DNA from: a virus
IMG/VR virus record: IMGVR_UViG_3300010354_000279
Location: 1-34,818 of that record
Strand: one strand, 5' to 3'
Length of the DNA stretch: 34,818 bases
The translations under genes and the position numbers were made by a program. Below are positions 19,601 through 27,233 of this stretch, in pieces; positions within the stretch are counted from its first letter, which is position 1, and each line of letters starts with the position of its first letter. A model generated the notes under the pieces. That model saw only the letters and a program-made list of their open reading frames with translations, made no database searches and was not told the origin of the DNA.

Positions 19601-19730
19601 CACCAGTGGCAAGAACATCATATGTTCTTATTTGGTTGACAACCGATATAAGGTCATTGGTTTTTATGAAATGCCTTAAAAAATTATCACCTAGTCCTAA
19701 TGGTGTGATTACATGAAGGGGTTGACTCAT
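16614..19730 (-). CDS. Large tail fibre protein with jelly-roll-like C-terminal region
   Basis: This 1038-residue protein opens SQPLHVITPLGLGDNFLRHF. It continues with glycine- and serine-rich beta sequence, including a segment with SSDNGNTYYAFTSSEY around residues 230-250. Residues ~663-930 carry a pattern seen in many phage fibres and carbohydrate-binding-like jelly rolls: NKILNSGFDLWRR at the start, YIADGYFFD, a strand-rich middle, then IYITGLQLSKG and KPYEKRSVSFEKAECDRYFQ. The last element is a typical end of such modules before a short tip domain. I infer an adhesin or long fibre component. It lies between the small coiled-coil gene and the collar fibre and has an AGAGGAAAT ribosome-binding site. 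The specific receptor cannot be predicted. Confidence 0.82.
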   Translation of the reverse strand: MSQPLHVITPLGLGDNFLRHFIKTNDLISVVNQIRTYDVLATGGIIHSRQVSGPSGAVEVFRLNFASTGANGYGLGLIGLSNPNSSVGSEWEGNTFAIRINYDNLQLSSPFVGACGATVSVSDFDIVSIGASGSRGDGVFRPLKVFAKDSLPYNIDGSHRFRGEIFFDGSQVVINSSQFHVDDRLIFLASAGNTDAPGSLSGLTINSVLAGGSGSGFVVKGISGDKLFVYKSSDNGNTYYAFTSSEYLETQKGYVSSDGGFKFIGVSGSSPFISLRTIGQDTASIPSGWKIYQSVTGAQVGSLKIKREGITDFDALEMFPSSEVKIGTIANGTGGEGSFRTEATKFSVPSTREKQVLHYSWQNRDLVEIKATADGGMFAEPLSFFKEGTVLTYNNFGQYKRARWDADPFDGYKDSEVIGILEKITSDDFLLQVPVISGAGATYTQSLFSVNENVSIVGNGFTVRGYVYDNLPANGLSGIKVFVDTFPQGITVGSFAATNGLLFQNGGATLQGSSGGDNDLIRVSSTIGITVSPINYGVIVRQGVFEIPTSGATGYSSITSLGLSAGWLFYLGGTFGGNKSNCYGGVTYSPGNLFDPITFYQSGANVAKPVFIYLGLIDGKRMGLFQHYQGLGLTYSITSFETQPVYYDKDTGELKDFSIIGQVAGTNKILNSGFDLWRRLDAAGGTYLGFDSGINNGITFGQTTRQVYPFGTTYDGLASTPFSNTIVSGYIADGYFFDTKNRSRSIIVRRQPISSTLPSMASPPNYELRMMQVTGGNASGRPRLYSIIPDHKTISGSDFNFSFFAKTDSTSTVGITIGTAFVWNAGTTYGIIESRGAFLSSGSGVSGGNFYTLNLTNSYQRYNFIFSAESLTFPGLLGTNSSFVAPFIEMGLTLGDGKSIYITGLQLSKGMSPKPYEKRSVSFEKAECDRYFQNIILGNGGYYPIFTGSSGPKIFTVSNLSVPLAETPNVVTAIDITNVGVVGASASGDIRNLRKDSISVLRDVDTVSTTYHRFFESVYSLDSSGFSGSVAGKLVGMV

Positions 19731-19750
19731 ATTTCCTCTTCTACTCTAGA

Positions 19751-19924
19751 TTAGTTAATAGTATCTTTTCTTGAATCTTCTAGTTTAGAAATTCTTTCGA
19801 TCATATCTGATAGTAAGATTTCTAATCTATCTATGCGCTTTTCTAAATTCTTCTTCTCTTCTCTATTTCTTACGAAAATTTGATAAGATTCTTCGTTTGT
19901 ATTGATGTATGTTCCATGTACCAT
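19751..19924 (-). CDS. Small 57-residue coiled-coil protein
   Basis: This is a short gene that fills the 196-base gap between the DUF4815 gene and the large fibre gene. Translated from ATG at 19924 it opens MVHGTYINTNEESYQIFVRN and continues with a charged heptad-patterned helix (NLEKRIDRLEILLSDMIERI then SKLEDSRKD) before a TAA stop at 19751. Leucine/isoleucine spacing of 3 and 4 residues suggests a dimeric or trimeric coiled coil. GAGG stands five bases before the ATG and lies in the last codons of the preceding gene, which supports real, coupled translation. Possible roles are a fibre attachment or trimerisation factor, or a fibre chaperone. I do not recognise a family. Confidence 0.72.
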   Translation of the reverse strand: MVHGTYINTNEESYQIFVRNREEKKNLEKRIDRLEILLSDMIERISKLEDSRKDTIN

Positions 19925-19926
19925 AT

Positions 19927-22900
19927 TTACCTCACCGAAGAAACAACAGTTAGATTCTTGATTTCTGGATAGAATGAGATTCTATCCGTCGTAGTTGATC
20001 CATTTGCCGTTATTATTACCTTTACCGAGAAAGATATGAAATTCTTAGCACTAGATGTTGCATCTAGTTCAAATATCATTTCTCCGAAAGAATTTTTGGA
20101 AACATTGGAGTCACCACTTATTCTTTTCATTTCTGTATAAACTTGATTATCAAAATCTGTATCTCCTTCGTATAACAGTTTTCCATATACCCGTATATCA
20201 AAGTCTTCGGGTAACATTGCATCAAATGAAGTTCTGAGTACATTTGCAGGTAAACGAAGGTCTGTTCTTCTTGTAATATACTTCATAACAGAGCCATCGG
20301 AACCTCCAAAATTCTTTAGTTCTGCTCCACTTTTTGTGACATCAACAGTCTTTGATAATCTGTTTTTGACTGTCAAAAGTCCTAATTTTCTGATATCAAC
20401 TATTGGGGATATTGATTCTTTGTTTGTTGTGACTACAATTCCTAATCTAGATGTGGAGGTAGAGATGTTACCAGACCCATCATTGTCTGTGTTTGATGAT
20501 ATTATCTTCTGTTGAGAAGCCTTTAGTGTATAAACAACATTTCCTGTGGTTGTTCTCCAATTATCATTTGAGAAATATAAAGTATCAAAATCAACTGTGC
20601 TATTAGTTCCATTGAATAGAGGTAGCCTAAATTGTGCCTGTTTTTCTATTCCCCCACCCGTCTTGAATGATTTTCTGTGAAGATAGAATCTTAGGGTTGT
20701 GTTTGTGTCTTCTGCTTGCGTGAGCGAACTCCCACCAAAGAATCCATTGCAACCGAAAACAGAGTTAGCAAATACTTCTCCATCCAATAACACTGCACTT
20801 TCATCAACTCTAGTCTCTCCCTTTTGAGAAACATGAACGGCATATAGACTTGAGTTTGATCTTATCGCAAGAGAGTATTCACCTGGAGAAAGGTATACAG
20901 ATTTTGTGAATCTAAATTCGTTGTATCCCTTTGTTGTTGGTGTTGCTTCTATTCTAGAATTTCTTATTATCTTATGATAGTCTACTTCACCATTGAAGAC
21001 TTTTCTTATCTCTATAGACACAGGAAGTGATAAATCAATTCTTGAGAAATATACACCAATTTTGTCTATGATTATTCCATCTGGATTTTCTGTGTTATCA
21101 ACAAAGAACTTTTGATAAACCCCGTTTATTACACCCTCATCTGCATAAAGGGTGTTTTCATTTGTAAGCAAAACATCAGTTCTTCCTATCGGCAATGTTT
21201 CGAACTCTACTGTTGTGTCATCATTCTCTGCCAAATTCTTCCAAGCAGAACCATTATTCGAATAGACACAAGAAGCAAATGATTTTTTAGTCGATTGTGT
21301 GTTTTCAACTATCTTTATCACCTTATTTCCTGTGATATATGCTCCGTTTGGAACATACAAGACAAAATTTAGATTACCGCTAGAATCACTGATGAGATTT
21401 GTCAGTTGATTTCCCTGTAAATCTAGTATTCTACTCGACAGAATAGGAGAAACCATGTTCTCAAAGAATACAGAGAATGAAGTATTTGGTTTTAAGGATG
21501 TTCCTCTTATTATGAGATAATTTTCTGGAGAGAAGAAACTCAATCCAGAGTCAACATATCTGTTTGTCTTTGAATCGGTAAGACCAAACCCTCCATTTCC
21601 TATTGTTTTCTTTGGAAATGACATCAGCGTGTCTTTGTTTACGCTTCTTGAGAACCTTGAAGGAGCCGCATTTATGATGGTGTCGGCAAATCCTTTGGCA
21701 GAACTTCTGTCTTTTTCAATCACTGTACTCGTTAGCAAACTTTCGCCAAACCAAAGACTCTTCCAAAATGCCCATTGTGTTCCAAAACCATTCTTTCTAC
21801 CATTGGACTGAACACACTCACCACCAGCCTCCCAAGCATCATTTTGTCCTCTTGTATTGTTTCTAACAATAGGTTTGGTTGTTTGGTCAACCCAAAGTTG
21901 ATATGGTCTGTCTAATGAAAGATAACCTTGCCAATTGCTAGAGCCTACTGGATTCACTGTGACTTCTGTTGTTCCCTGATCGTTTGCCACTATAGTCACA
22001 CCAGAAACATTTTCTTCAGCCATTATGAAATAGTCTTTTTCTCCCACAACAGTTGTTGGATATCCAGTGTTTGGTATGAAGTCAAAGAATTGACAAGTGA
22101 AAGGAGCACGAAGAGAACCTTTGGAAAAATCAATCGAACAGTTGTATTCATCGTTTGAAACATCTCCAACATAATGACCACCAAAGTCGTCAATAAGCAT
22201 TCCAGTAAGGAATTCATTACGCAAAACAGCACTCTGTGCTCTTGCTTTGTTTTCCAATGTTTGTATAGAGAGTGACTTTTCCAATTCAGCGATTCTGTTT
22301 TGCATATCGTTGAGTTCTGGAAGAGATATAGATTTAATAAAGGGTTTCTTTATGATGAAGTCTTCAGAAGAAACTATTGTTCCTGGAACATTTATTTCAG
22401 CAACAACGCATCCGTCTTTTGGATATTCTGGAGGAACTGGATTAGTAGATGGTTCTCCAGAAAGCAAAGAGAATTTTCCATCTTCTCTCAAGACCAAAAG
22501 ATCTATTCTAGGTAAATCTAATTTATAACTAGCCTCTACCGCAGCAGATGAATCTGGTGATGGGAACCATCTTGCTCTTAATATCGAAGACTTGTTCAGT
22601 TTATTTTCTATCAATCCTTCTTGTGTTCTAAACATTCTGAAATCAACAGCGTCTGCAAGTGATATAACCTCTCCACTTATTCTGTCTAAGAAATTAGGTA
22701 TTTCATCATATCCTAAAGTCATTCTCTGACCATTGAGGTCAAATCCGTGGAAATTTGGTATAGCAATTCCATCTTTGTCAAACCCATAGGAGTTGACGGT
22801 GATCGGGCCATAGAACCCTGGAGCAATTGGTTCATGTTCAAAATATCTAAACTCAACTGTGTACTCTTTTTCATTGCCATCGGGTATTTCACCAGATACC

Positions 22901-25110
22901 AATGTTATTGTTGCGTGGTCGTATCGGTCGTTTCTCTGACCATCATCAAATATGAATTTATCTGTTACATTGGTTCCTGTTGAATCTGTAACTGACTTAA
23001 GAAGGTAAACATCGGAGTATCCTAAACTTATGGTTCTATTTTTTGCCAAATTCTGCAAATAAACACCTCTAGCCTCTTTGAGTATTTTCTTTCTATGAGG
23101 GAGAGGGGTCGAAGCAGCCGCAGAAGAGTCTCCAGAAGATTTCTCTGGAAATCTTACTTTTGTAATCAAATAACACTTACCAGCACTAGGGAGAACCAAT
23201 CTTGTTTCGTTGTCAGATGATGTTGCTGGAAACTGATCGCTTGTTAGGACAACAGTAACTCTTGTTTTGCTTTCATTTATCCTAATATGGGGGGTAGCAC
23301 CATTTCCTCTTTTTAAGGGAACAGCCTTTCCATTCAGAACAACCGTAAACATATCAACATTTGCAGTTGGATAATTATTGTCATTGAATACACCATTGGG
23401 TATATCCATGTCAAACTCAACAATTGTCGCATTTGTTGGTACTTCTTGTGTTCCTGGAATTATGCTTGTTTTTATATCCGATACAAAATCTCTAGTAATC
23501 ATATAATCTGCATCGAAAACAGATCGAACATTGCTTCCCTTTGGAACCTTATACACCAATCTCTGTTTGCCACCAGGAGTTGTATCAGTGCAAGTTAGAG
23601 AAACTGGACTTTCAACTGAAAATACTTTCTCTCCATCCAAAGAAAGTGTACAGGCTTCAGCAAACAGCATTGATGTTGAGATTGTGCTGATATAACTTTG
23701 CAATTCATTGAAGTAAATTCTGTAAGATGTTTCATCGTTTTTTTCTATGTCAAGAACAGTCAAGCATCCTATTTTGATGCCATCGCAATTGACTATTTCT
23801 AGTCTCGTTGCTTCATCGGAGAATAATTTTCTAATTTTTCCACTTCCAAAATAGTTTGTGTTTGTCAAAGTGTAATCGTTCGCAGCACCACCAGTTCCTC
23901 CAACTCCAGAAAATAGAGGATTTTCGTTGTTACTTTGTACTATAATTGCTTCTGAAAGGCATTGGTCGTTGAACGCTTGGTTCGAAAACAGTATGTTATC
24001 GCTTTCTTTGACTAAACTTACTGCTTGATTTTCAATCACTTCTATATCAGTGCAATTGACCAATGCTCTTCCGCTGTTTATATTAAGAGTAGCACCTATT
24101 ATATCCAAGATAAATGGTTTGAGAACTTTGTCAACAGAATCACAGTTAGGATCTCTTTTCCTCTTCTTGAATGAAGAGTCTACAACTCTAATAGAACCAT
24201 TTATTATATCAGCCAATTCTATTGTATTTTCAAAATTTTGACCAAAACTCATTTGTATAAGTGATGGGTCGATTTGCAGTCTGTCAGCACCAGGAGAAGC
24301 AAAATTATAGAATCCAGCAGAAGGATCATACAAAGTAGGATCAGTTTCAAAGGTAATAAACTTTTGTGTTAGTTTTAGCCCAACTCTAGTATTTTGTATT
24401 GAAGGGGCATAGTTAAGATACTTGCCAGAACCAGAACTTTGAATTAAAGTTTGCAAAGGTAGAAGTAGCGTACTCTTTGTTGAGATAGAAAATCCTCTTT
24501 TGTAGAATACACCAGGTGATAGTCGAACCAATAAAGCATCTCCGTGTATCAACAATCCTGTGTTTGGATTTCTGTCTGCCTCCGATAGAGTATTATAGTT
24601 TGGAACACCTTTGATATTGAATGTGAAATTGGTTTGGCTTAAAGTGCTTTCGTCTATAACAGTAGCAACATAAGTTTGATTTATCAGAGGAAGAGGATTC
24701 AAATTTATTGCGGTAGTGAACTCAGTACCATCACGATATTCAAAAAACATGACATAATTATTGTCGAAAGAGTCTATGTTTTTTGTAACATCAATTACTT
24801 TTATTCTGGACAGGATTTGGTTCTCACCAAATATAACTAATTTATCTTTTAAGAACGATGGATCACCCAAATAGTAAAATTTTAGATACTTTACATTTGT
24901 TACTTGAAAATCGCCGCCAGACACAATAGGAGAAGTGATAATCCTGTCACCAATTGTGCTTATCTGATTCTGTAAAATAGTTTGAATTTGAGTCAACTCT
25001 CTTGACTGTATTGCCCTACCTGGTCTAAAAAGAATCTTAGAATAATTCTTTGATGAGTCAAAGTCATCAAAGTAGGGTGGTTTATTTGAAATTCCTAATC
25101 TGTCAGCCAT
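19927..25110 (-). CDS. DUF4815 baseplate/fibre-linking protein (gp10 position)
   Basis: This 1727-residue structural protein belongs to the type found in the gene 10 position of marine T4-like phages. The opening GISNKPPYFDDFDSSKNYSK, ILFRPGRAIQSRELTQIQTI and LQNQISTIGDRI is the hallmark of DUF4815. Another family-like block is the coiled coil at ~930-955 (LNDMQNRIAELEKSLSIQTL), followed by FLTGMLIDDFGG and CSIDFSKGSLRAPF. The C-terminal ~700 residues are beta-rich (for example VFFENMVSPILSSRI, YLSPGEYSLAIRSNSS) and may form receptor-facing or fibre-docking domains. It probably joins the baseplate wedge to the fibres encoded just downstream. It follows gene 8 by eight bases and has the Shine-Dalgarno TTGAGGT. 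The DUF4815 match is from memory. Confidence 0.88.
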   Translation of the reverse strand: MADRLGISNKPPYFDDFDSSKNYSKILFRPGRAIQSRELTQIQTILQNQISTIGDRIITSPIVSGGDFQVTNVKYLKFYYLGDPSFLKDKLVIFGENQILSRIKVIDVTKNIDSFDNNYVMFFEYRDGTEFTTAINLNPLPLINQTYVATVIDESTLSQTNFTFNIKGVPNYNTLSEADRNPNTGLLIHGDALLVRLSPGVFYKRGFSISTKSTLLLPLQTLIQSSGSGKYLNYAPSIQNTRVGLKLTQKFITFETDPTLYDPSAGFYNFASPGADRLQIDPSLIQMSFGQNFENTIELADIINGSIRVVDSSFKKRKRDPNCDSVDKVLKPFILDIIGATLNINSGRALVNCTDIEVIENQAVSLVKESDNILFSNQAFNDQCLSEAIIVQSNNENPLFSGVGGTGGAANDYTLTNTNYFGSGKIRKLFSDEATRLEIVNCDGIKIGCLTVLDIEKNDETSYRIYFNELQSYISTISTSMLFAEACTLSLDGEKVFSVESPVSLTCTDTTPGGKQRLVYKVPKGSNVRSVFDADYMITRDFVSDIKTSIIPGTQEVPTNATIVEFDMDIPNGVFNDNNYPTANVDMFTVVLNGKAVPLKRGNGATPHIRINESKTRVTVVLTSDQFPATSSDNETRLVLPSAGKCYLITKVRFPEKSSGDSSAAASTPLPHRKKILKEARGVYLQNLAKNRTISLGYSDVYLLKSVTDSTGTNVTDKFIFDDGQRNDRYDHATITLVSGEIPDGNEKEYTVEFRYFEHEPIAPGFYGPITVNSYGFDKDGIAIPNFHGFDLNGQRMTLGYDEIPNFLDRISGEVISLADAVDFRMFRTQEGLIENKLNKSSILRARWFPSPDSSAAVEASYKLDLPRIDLLVLREDGKFSLLSGEPSTNPVPPEYPKDGCVVAEINVPGTIVSSEDFIIKKPFIKSISLPELNDMQNRIAELEKSLSIQTLENKARAQSAVLRNEFLTGMLIDDFGGHYVGDVSNDEYNCSIDFSKGSLRAPFTCQFFDFIPNTGYPTTVVGEKDYFIMAEENVSGVTIVANDQGTTEVTVNPVGSSNWQGYLSLDRPYQLWVDQTTKPIVRNNTRGQNDAWEAGGECVQSNGRKNGFGTQWAFWKSLWFGESLLTSTVIEKDRSSAKGFADTIINAAPSRFSRSVNKDTLMSFPKKTIGNGGFGLTDSKTNRYVDSGLSFFSPENYLIIRGTSLKPNTSFSVFFENMVSPILSSRILDLQGNQLTNLISDSSGNLNFVLYVPNGAYITGNKVIKIVENTQSTKKSFASCVYSNNGSAWKNLAENDDTTVEFETLPIGRTDVLLTNENTLYADEGVINGVYQKFFVDNTENPDGIIIDKIGVYFSRIDLSLPVSIEIRKVFNGEVDYHKIIRNSRIEATPTTKGYNEFRFTKSVYLSPGEYSLAIRSNSSLYAVHVSQKGETRVDESAVLLDGEVFANSVFGCNGFFGGSSLTQAEDTNTTLRFYLHRKSFKTGGGIEKQAQFRLPLFNGTNSTVDFDTLYFSNDNWRTTTGNVVYTLKASQQKIISSNTDNDGSGNISTSTSRLGIVVTTNKESISPIVDIRKLGLLTVKNRLSKTVDVTKSGAELKNFGGSDGSVMKYITRRTDLRLPANVLRTSFDAMLPEDFDIRVYGKLLYEGDTDFDNQVYTEMKRISGDSNVSKNSFGEMIFELDATSSAKNFISFSVKVIITANGSTTTDRISFYPEIKNLTVVSSVR

Positions 25111-25118
25111 CAGTTACC

Positions 25119-27200
25119 TCAAATCTTGATTAGTATTGATACTCTTTCCATTTGAACCCTGCTTCTAGTCTTGTTCTCTGTATTTTCTATGTAGATCATT
25201 TCTCCAGAAAGAGGCTCAAACGCTGGTGGATCAACAAAGACAACTTGGGCAGTTCCTTTATTTGGTTCAATCGTCCCTCCCGCCGTCAAAACATCAAACG
25301 AAAGAGAAGCAGAGGCTCCTCTTGTGATTATATTATCTATACCAACCACACCAGTTAATTCAATATAATGAGAAGCAGACGCTCCAGCATAACTTACTCT
25401 TCTTATTGAGAATATTCTAGAATTGAATTTATCTGCACTTACCCCCATAATATAGGCAAATCCATTTTTATACGAAGATAATGGCTGGCTAAAATTAGTT
25501 GCAGTAAGTCCAATAGTTGTTGTTAATTTATAGGCTTGGTTTATTGCGTTCCCTCCTATGAATGGAGAAGATGAAACTACTATTCCAACATCTTTTGCCA
25601 ATCTCTTGAATTCTGAGCCAGGTGAACTGTGAGAATATATTGATATGTTTTCTCCATTGACGCCAAATGAAGACTCCACCAATGACCCATTTAAGCCATT
25701 TACCAACAATATCCAATCTCTTCCGCTATTTCTGATGTTTTGTATCTTTCCAACAGACCGTGTAGTTTCACCGAAGATATAGTTTCCAGAAACTATGGAG
25801 GAAATATCCGCTGTTCCAGTTAGAACTCGCAAGACAACTTCATCATATTTACCATTTTCAGTTCCAGCAATTTTACCAGTATTCCAAAGGAGCGGGTCTT
25901 TTACAATTGATATTTGTCTAAATGAACCATCAGCCAATTGAAGCGTTGATGCCGTTTCCCCCCCATCTATATCAACACAAAGTTGAATGTAAGTTGGATT
26001 GAGTTCATTTACTGCATCGTAACCATGACCACCAAAGGGAGCAATATTTGGGTGAGAAGAAAAGTTTATCAAAGAACCTAAAGGAGCAGGGTTTGTTGTA
26101 AGGGCATAGGTATAGTCTCTTCCTCTATCAGTTACAACGAATTTTTCTACATCAAATGATTTGGGAAATTCTGTTAGTTTAAGATAACCATTTCCTCCAG
26201 TTCCATCTCCCAATATCTTTATTGTTGGGGCTATTTGATAATTAGATCCAACTGGGACATCTTTTGGCAAAGGCTCTCTAAAAGAAATAAGCCCACCCGA
26301 TGCAGCATATGTGTATCCTGTTATCTCTCTGAAAATTCCAGCAGCAGCCCCATTTGTTATCGTTATAGTATATTCTCTATAAATATTATTTGATTGTGAT
26401 ATCAAAGTAGGACTACCAATCACCATTGTTGTTGCACCAGACACACCAGATATCACTCTATAGTCTTGACTCTTCGCTGTAGAGACAGATACACTATATG
26501 CAGAATTTGGAATATTTGCATTACCAGAAAGACCTGTTGTTGGATTAATGAAAACACTGTCTATAGTTCCAGGGATGGCATTTTCTTGCACTTCATATTG
26601 TAGGACTCTTTCACCATAGGCATAATTTGCCTTTGCTTTTGAGATTGGAATATAGTTTGTCTCATCGCTGAATTGGGTTATAAGTCTTTTTTCATACTCG
26701 GGAACAGTATACAGATACTTCCATGTATAACCATCAGGAGTGCTAAATGCATTTTCCGTGTCTTTTGAAGAGGGTTCGATCAAAGACGGAAGACCCGTTT
26801 CTTCTATGTTTCTTCCATTTTCTAGACACTTGTACACACTGCCATCGGATGTAAAAACATAGTACAGATATCTTTCATCAAAGATGTTAGTGTTTGATGC
26901 ATACTTTGCGTATCTAGTGCCTTTTGTCCATTGGATCAGCGGAACCATCAAACGAATATCGTTTGCTCCTATTCTTTTTGCAAAGAAGCCATCACGAAGG
27001 CTGTTGTTGTAGTCTTCTACAGAATCAATGGGAAAAGGAATAGTCTCACCACCAGGTGATAGTATGACTCCGTTTCTTGAGTTCCACGGATAACTTCTAC
27101 CCAATACAACAAAGTATGATCTTTGCGGGTCTAATATTTCCCTGTAAAGAGCACTGGCAATTCCTTTTCTTATGACTTCTTTTGTTGTTTGTGTGGACAT
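25119..27200 (-). CDS. 8: Baseplate wedge protein (gp8-like), enlarged
   Basis: This wedge subunit has 693 residues against 334 in T4 gp8. Three separated segments match T4 gp8: SYFVVLGRSYPWNSRNG at 28-44 (T4 IFITFGRSEPWSSN), DGYTWKYLYTVPEYEK at 156-171 (T4 DGYVWEYLFEIPPD) and the very C-terminus SGEMIYIENTENKTR..ILIKI (T4 SGEMIYMENRPPI..ILFTF). FRQISIVKDPLLWNTG also corresponds to T4 FRQISIITNPLEAK. The additional ~360 residues are inserted between and after these landmarks (beta-rich, glycine/serine-rich), a feature I associate with marine T4-like phages. It lies in synteny between the gp7-like block and the gene 10 position. The ribosome-binding site is AGGAT. Confidence 0.88.
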   Translation of the reverse strand: MSTQTTKEVIRKGIASALYREILDPQRSYFVVLGRSYPWNSRNGVILSPGGETIPFPIDSVEDYNNSLRDGFFAKRIGANDIRLMVPLIQWTKGTRYAKYASNTNIFDERYLYYVFTSDGSVYKCLENGRNIEETGLPSLIEPSSKDTENAFSTPDGYTWKYLYTVPEYEKRLITQFSDETNYIPISKAKANYAYGERVLQYEVQENAIPGTIDSVFINPTTGLSGNANIPNSAYSVSVSTAKSQDYRVISGVSGATTMVIGSPTLISQSNNIYREYTITITNGAAAGIFREITGYTYAASGGLISFREPLPKDVPVGSNYQIAPTIKILGDGTGGNGYLKLTEFPKSFDVEKFVVTDRGRDYTYALTTNPAPLGSLINFSSHPNIAPFGGHGYDAVNELNPTYIQLCVDIDGGETASTLQLADGSFRQISIVKDPLLWNTGKIAGTENGKYDEVVLRVLTGTADISSIVSGNYIFGETTRSVGKIQNIRNSGRDWILLVNGLNGSLVESSFGVNGENISIYSHSSPGSEFKRLAKDVGIVVSSSPFIGGNAINQAYKLTTTIGLTATNFSQPLSSYKNGFAYIMGVSADKFNSRIFSIRRVSYAGASASHYIELTGVVGIDNIITRGASASLSFDVLTAGGTIEPNKGTAQVVFVDPPAFEPLSGEMIYIENTENKTRSRVQMERVSILIKI

Positions 27201-27222
27201 GGTTTATCGTTATCCTATTTTT

Positions 27223-27233
27223 TGTATTTATGT
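27223..27233 (-). promoter_or_regulatory. Possible late-promoter-like element before gene 8
   Basis: The minus strand reads ACATAAATACA, containing CATAAATA, one base from the T4 late consensus TATAAATA. It overlaps the stop codon of the upstream gene and ends 23 bases before the gene 8 ATG. A similar CATAAATAA occurs inside the beta-helix gene near 14257, so chance is a real explanation. Confidence 0.25.
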
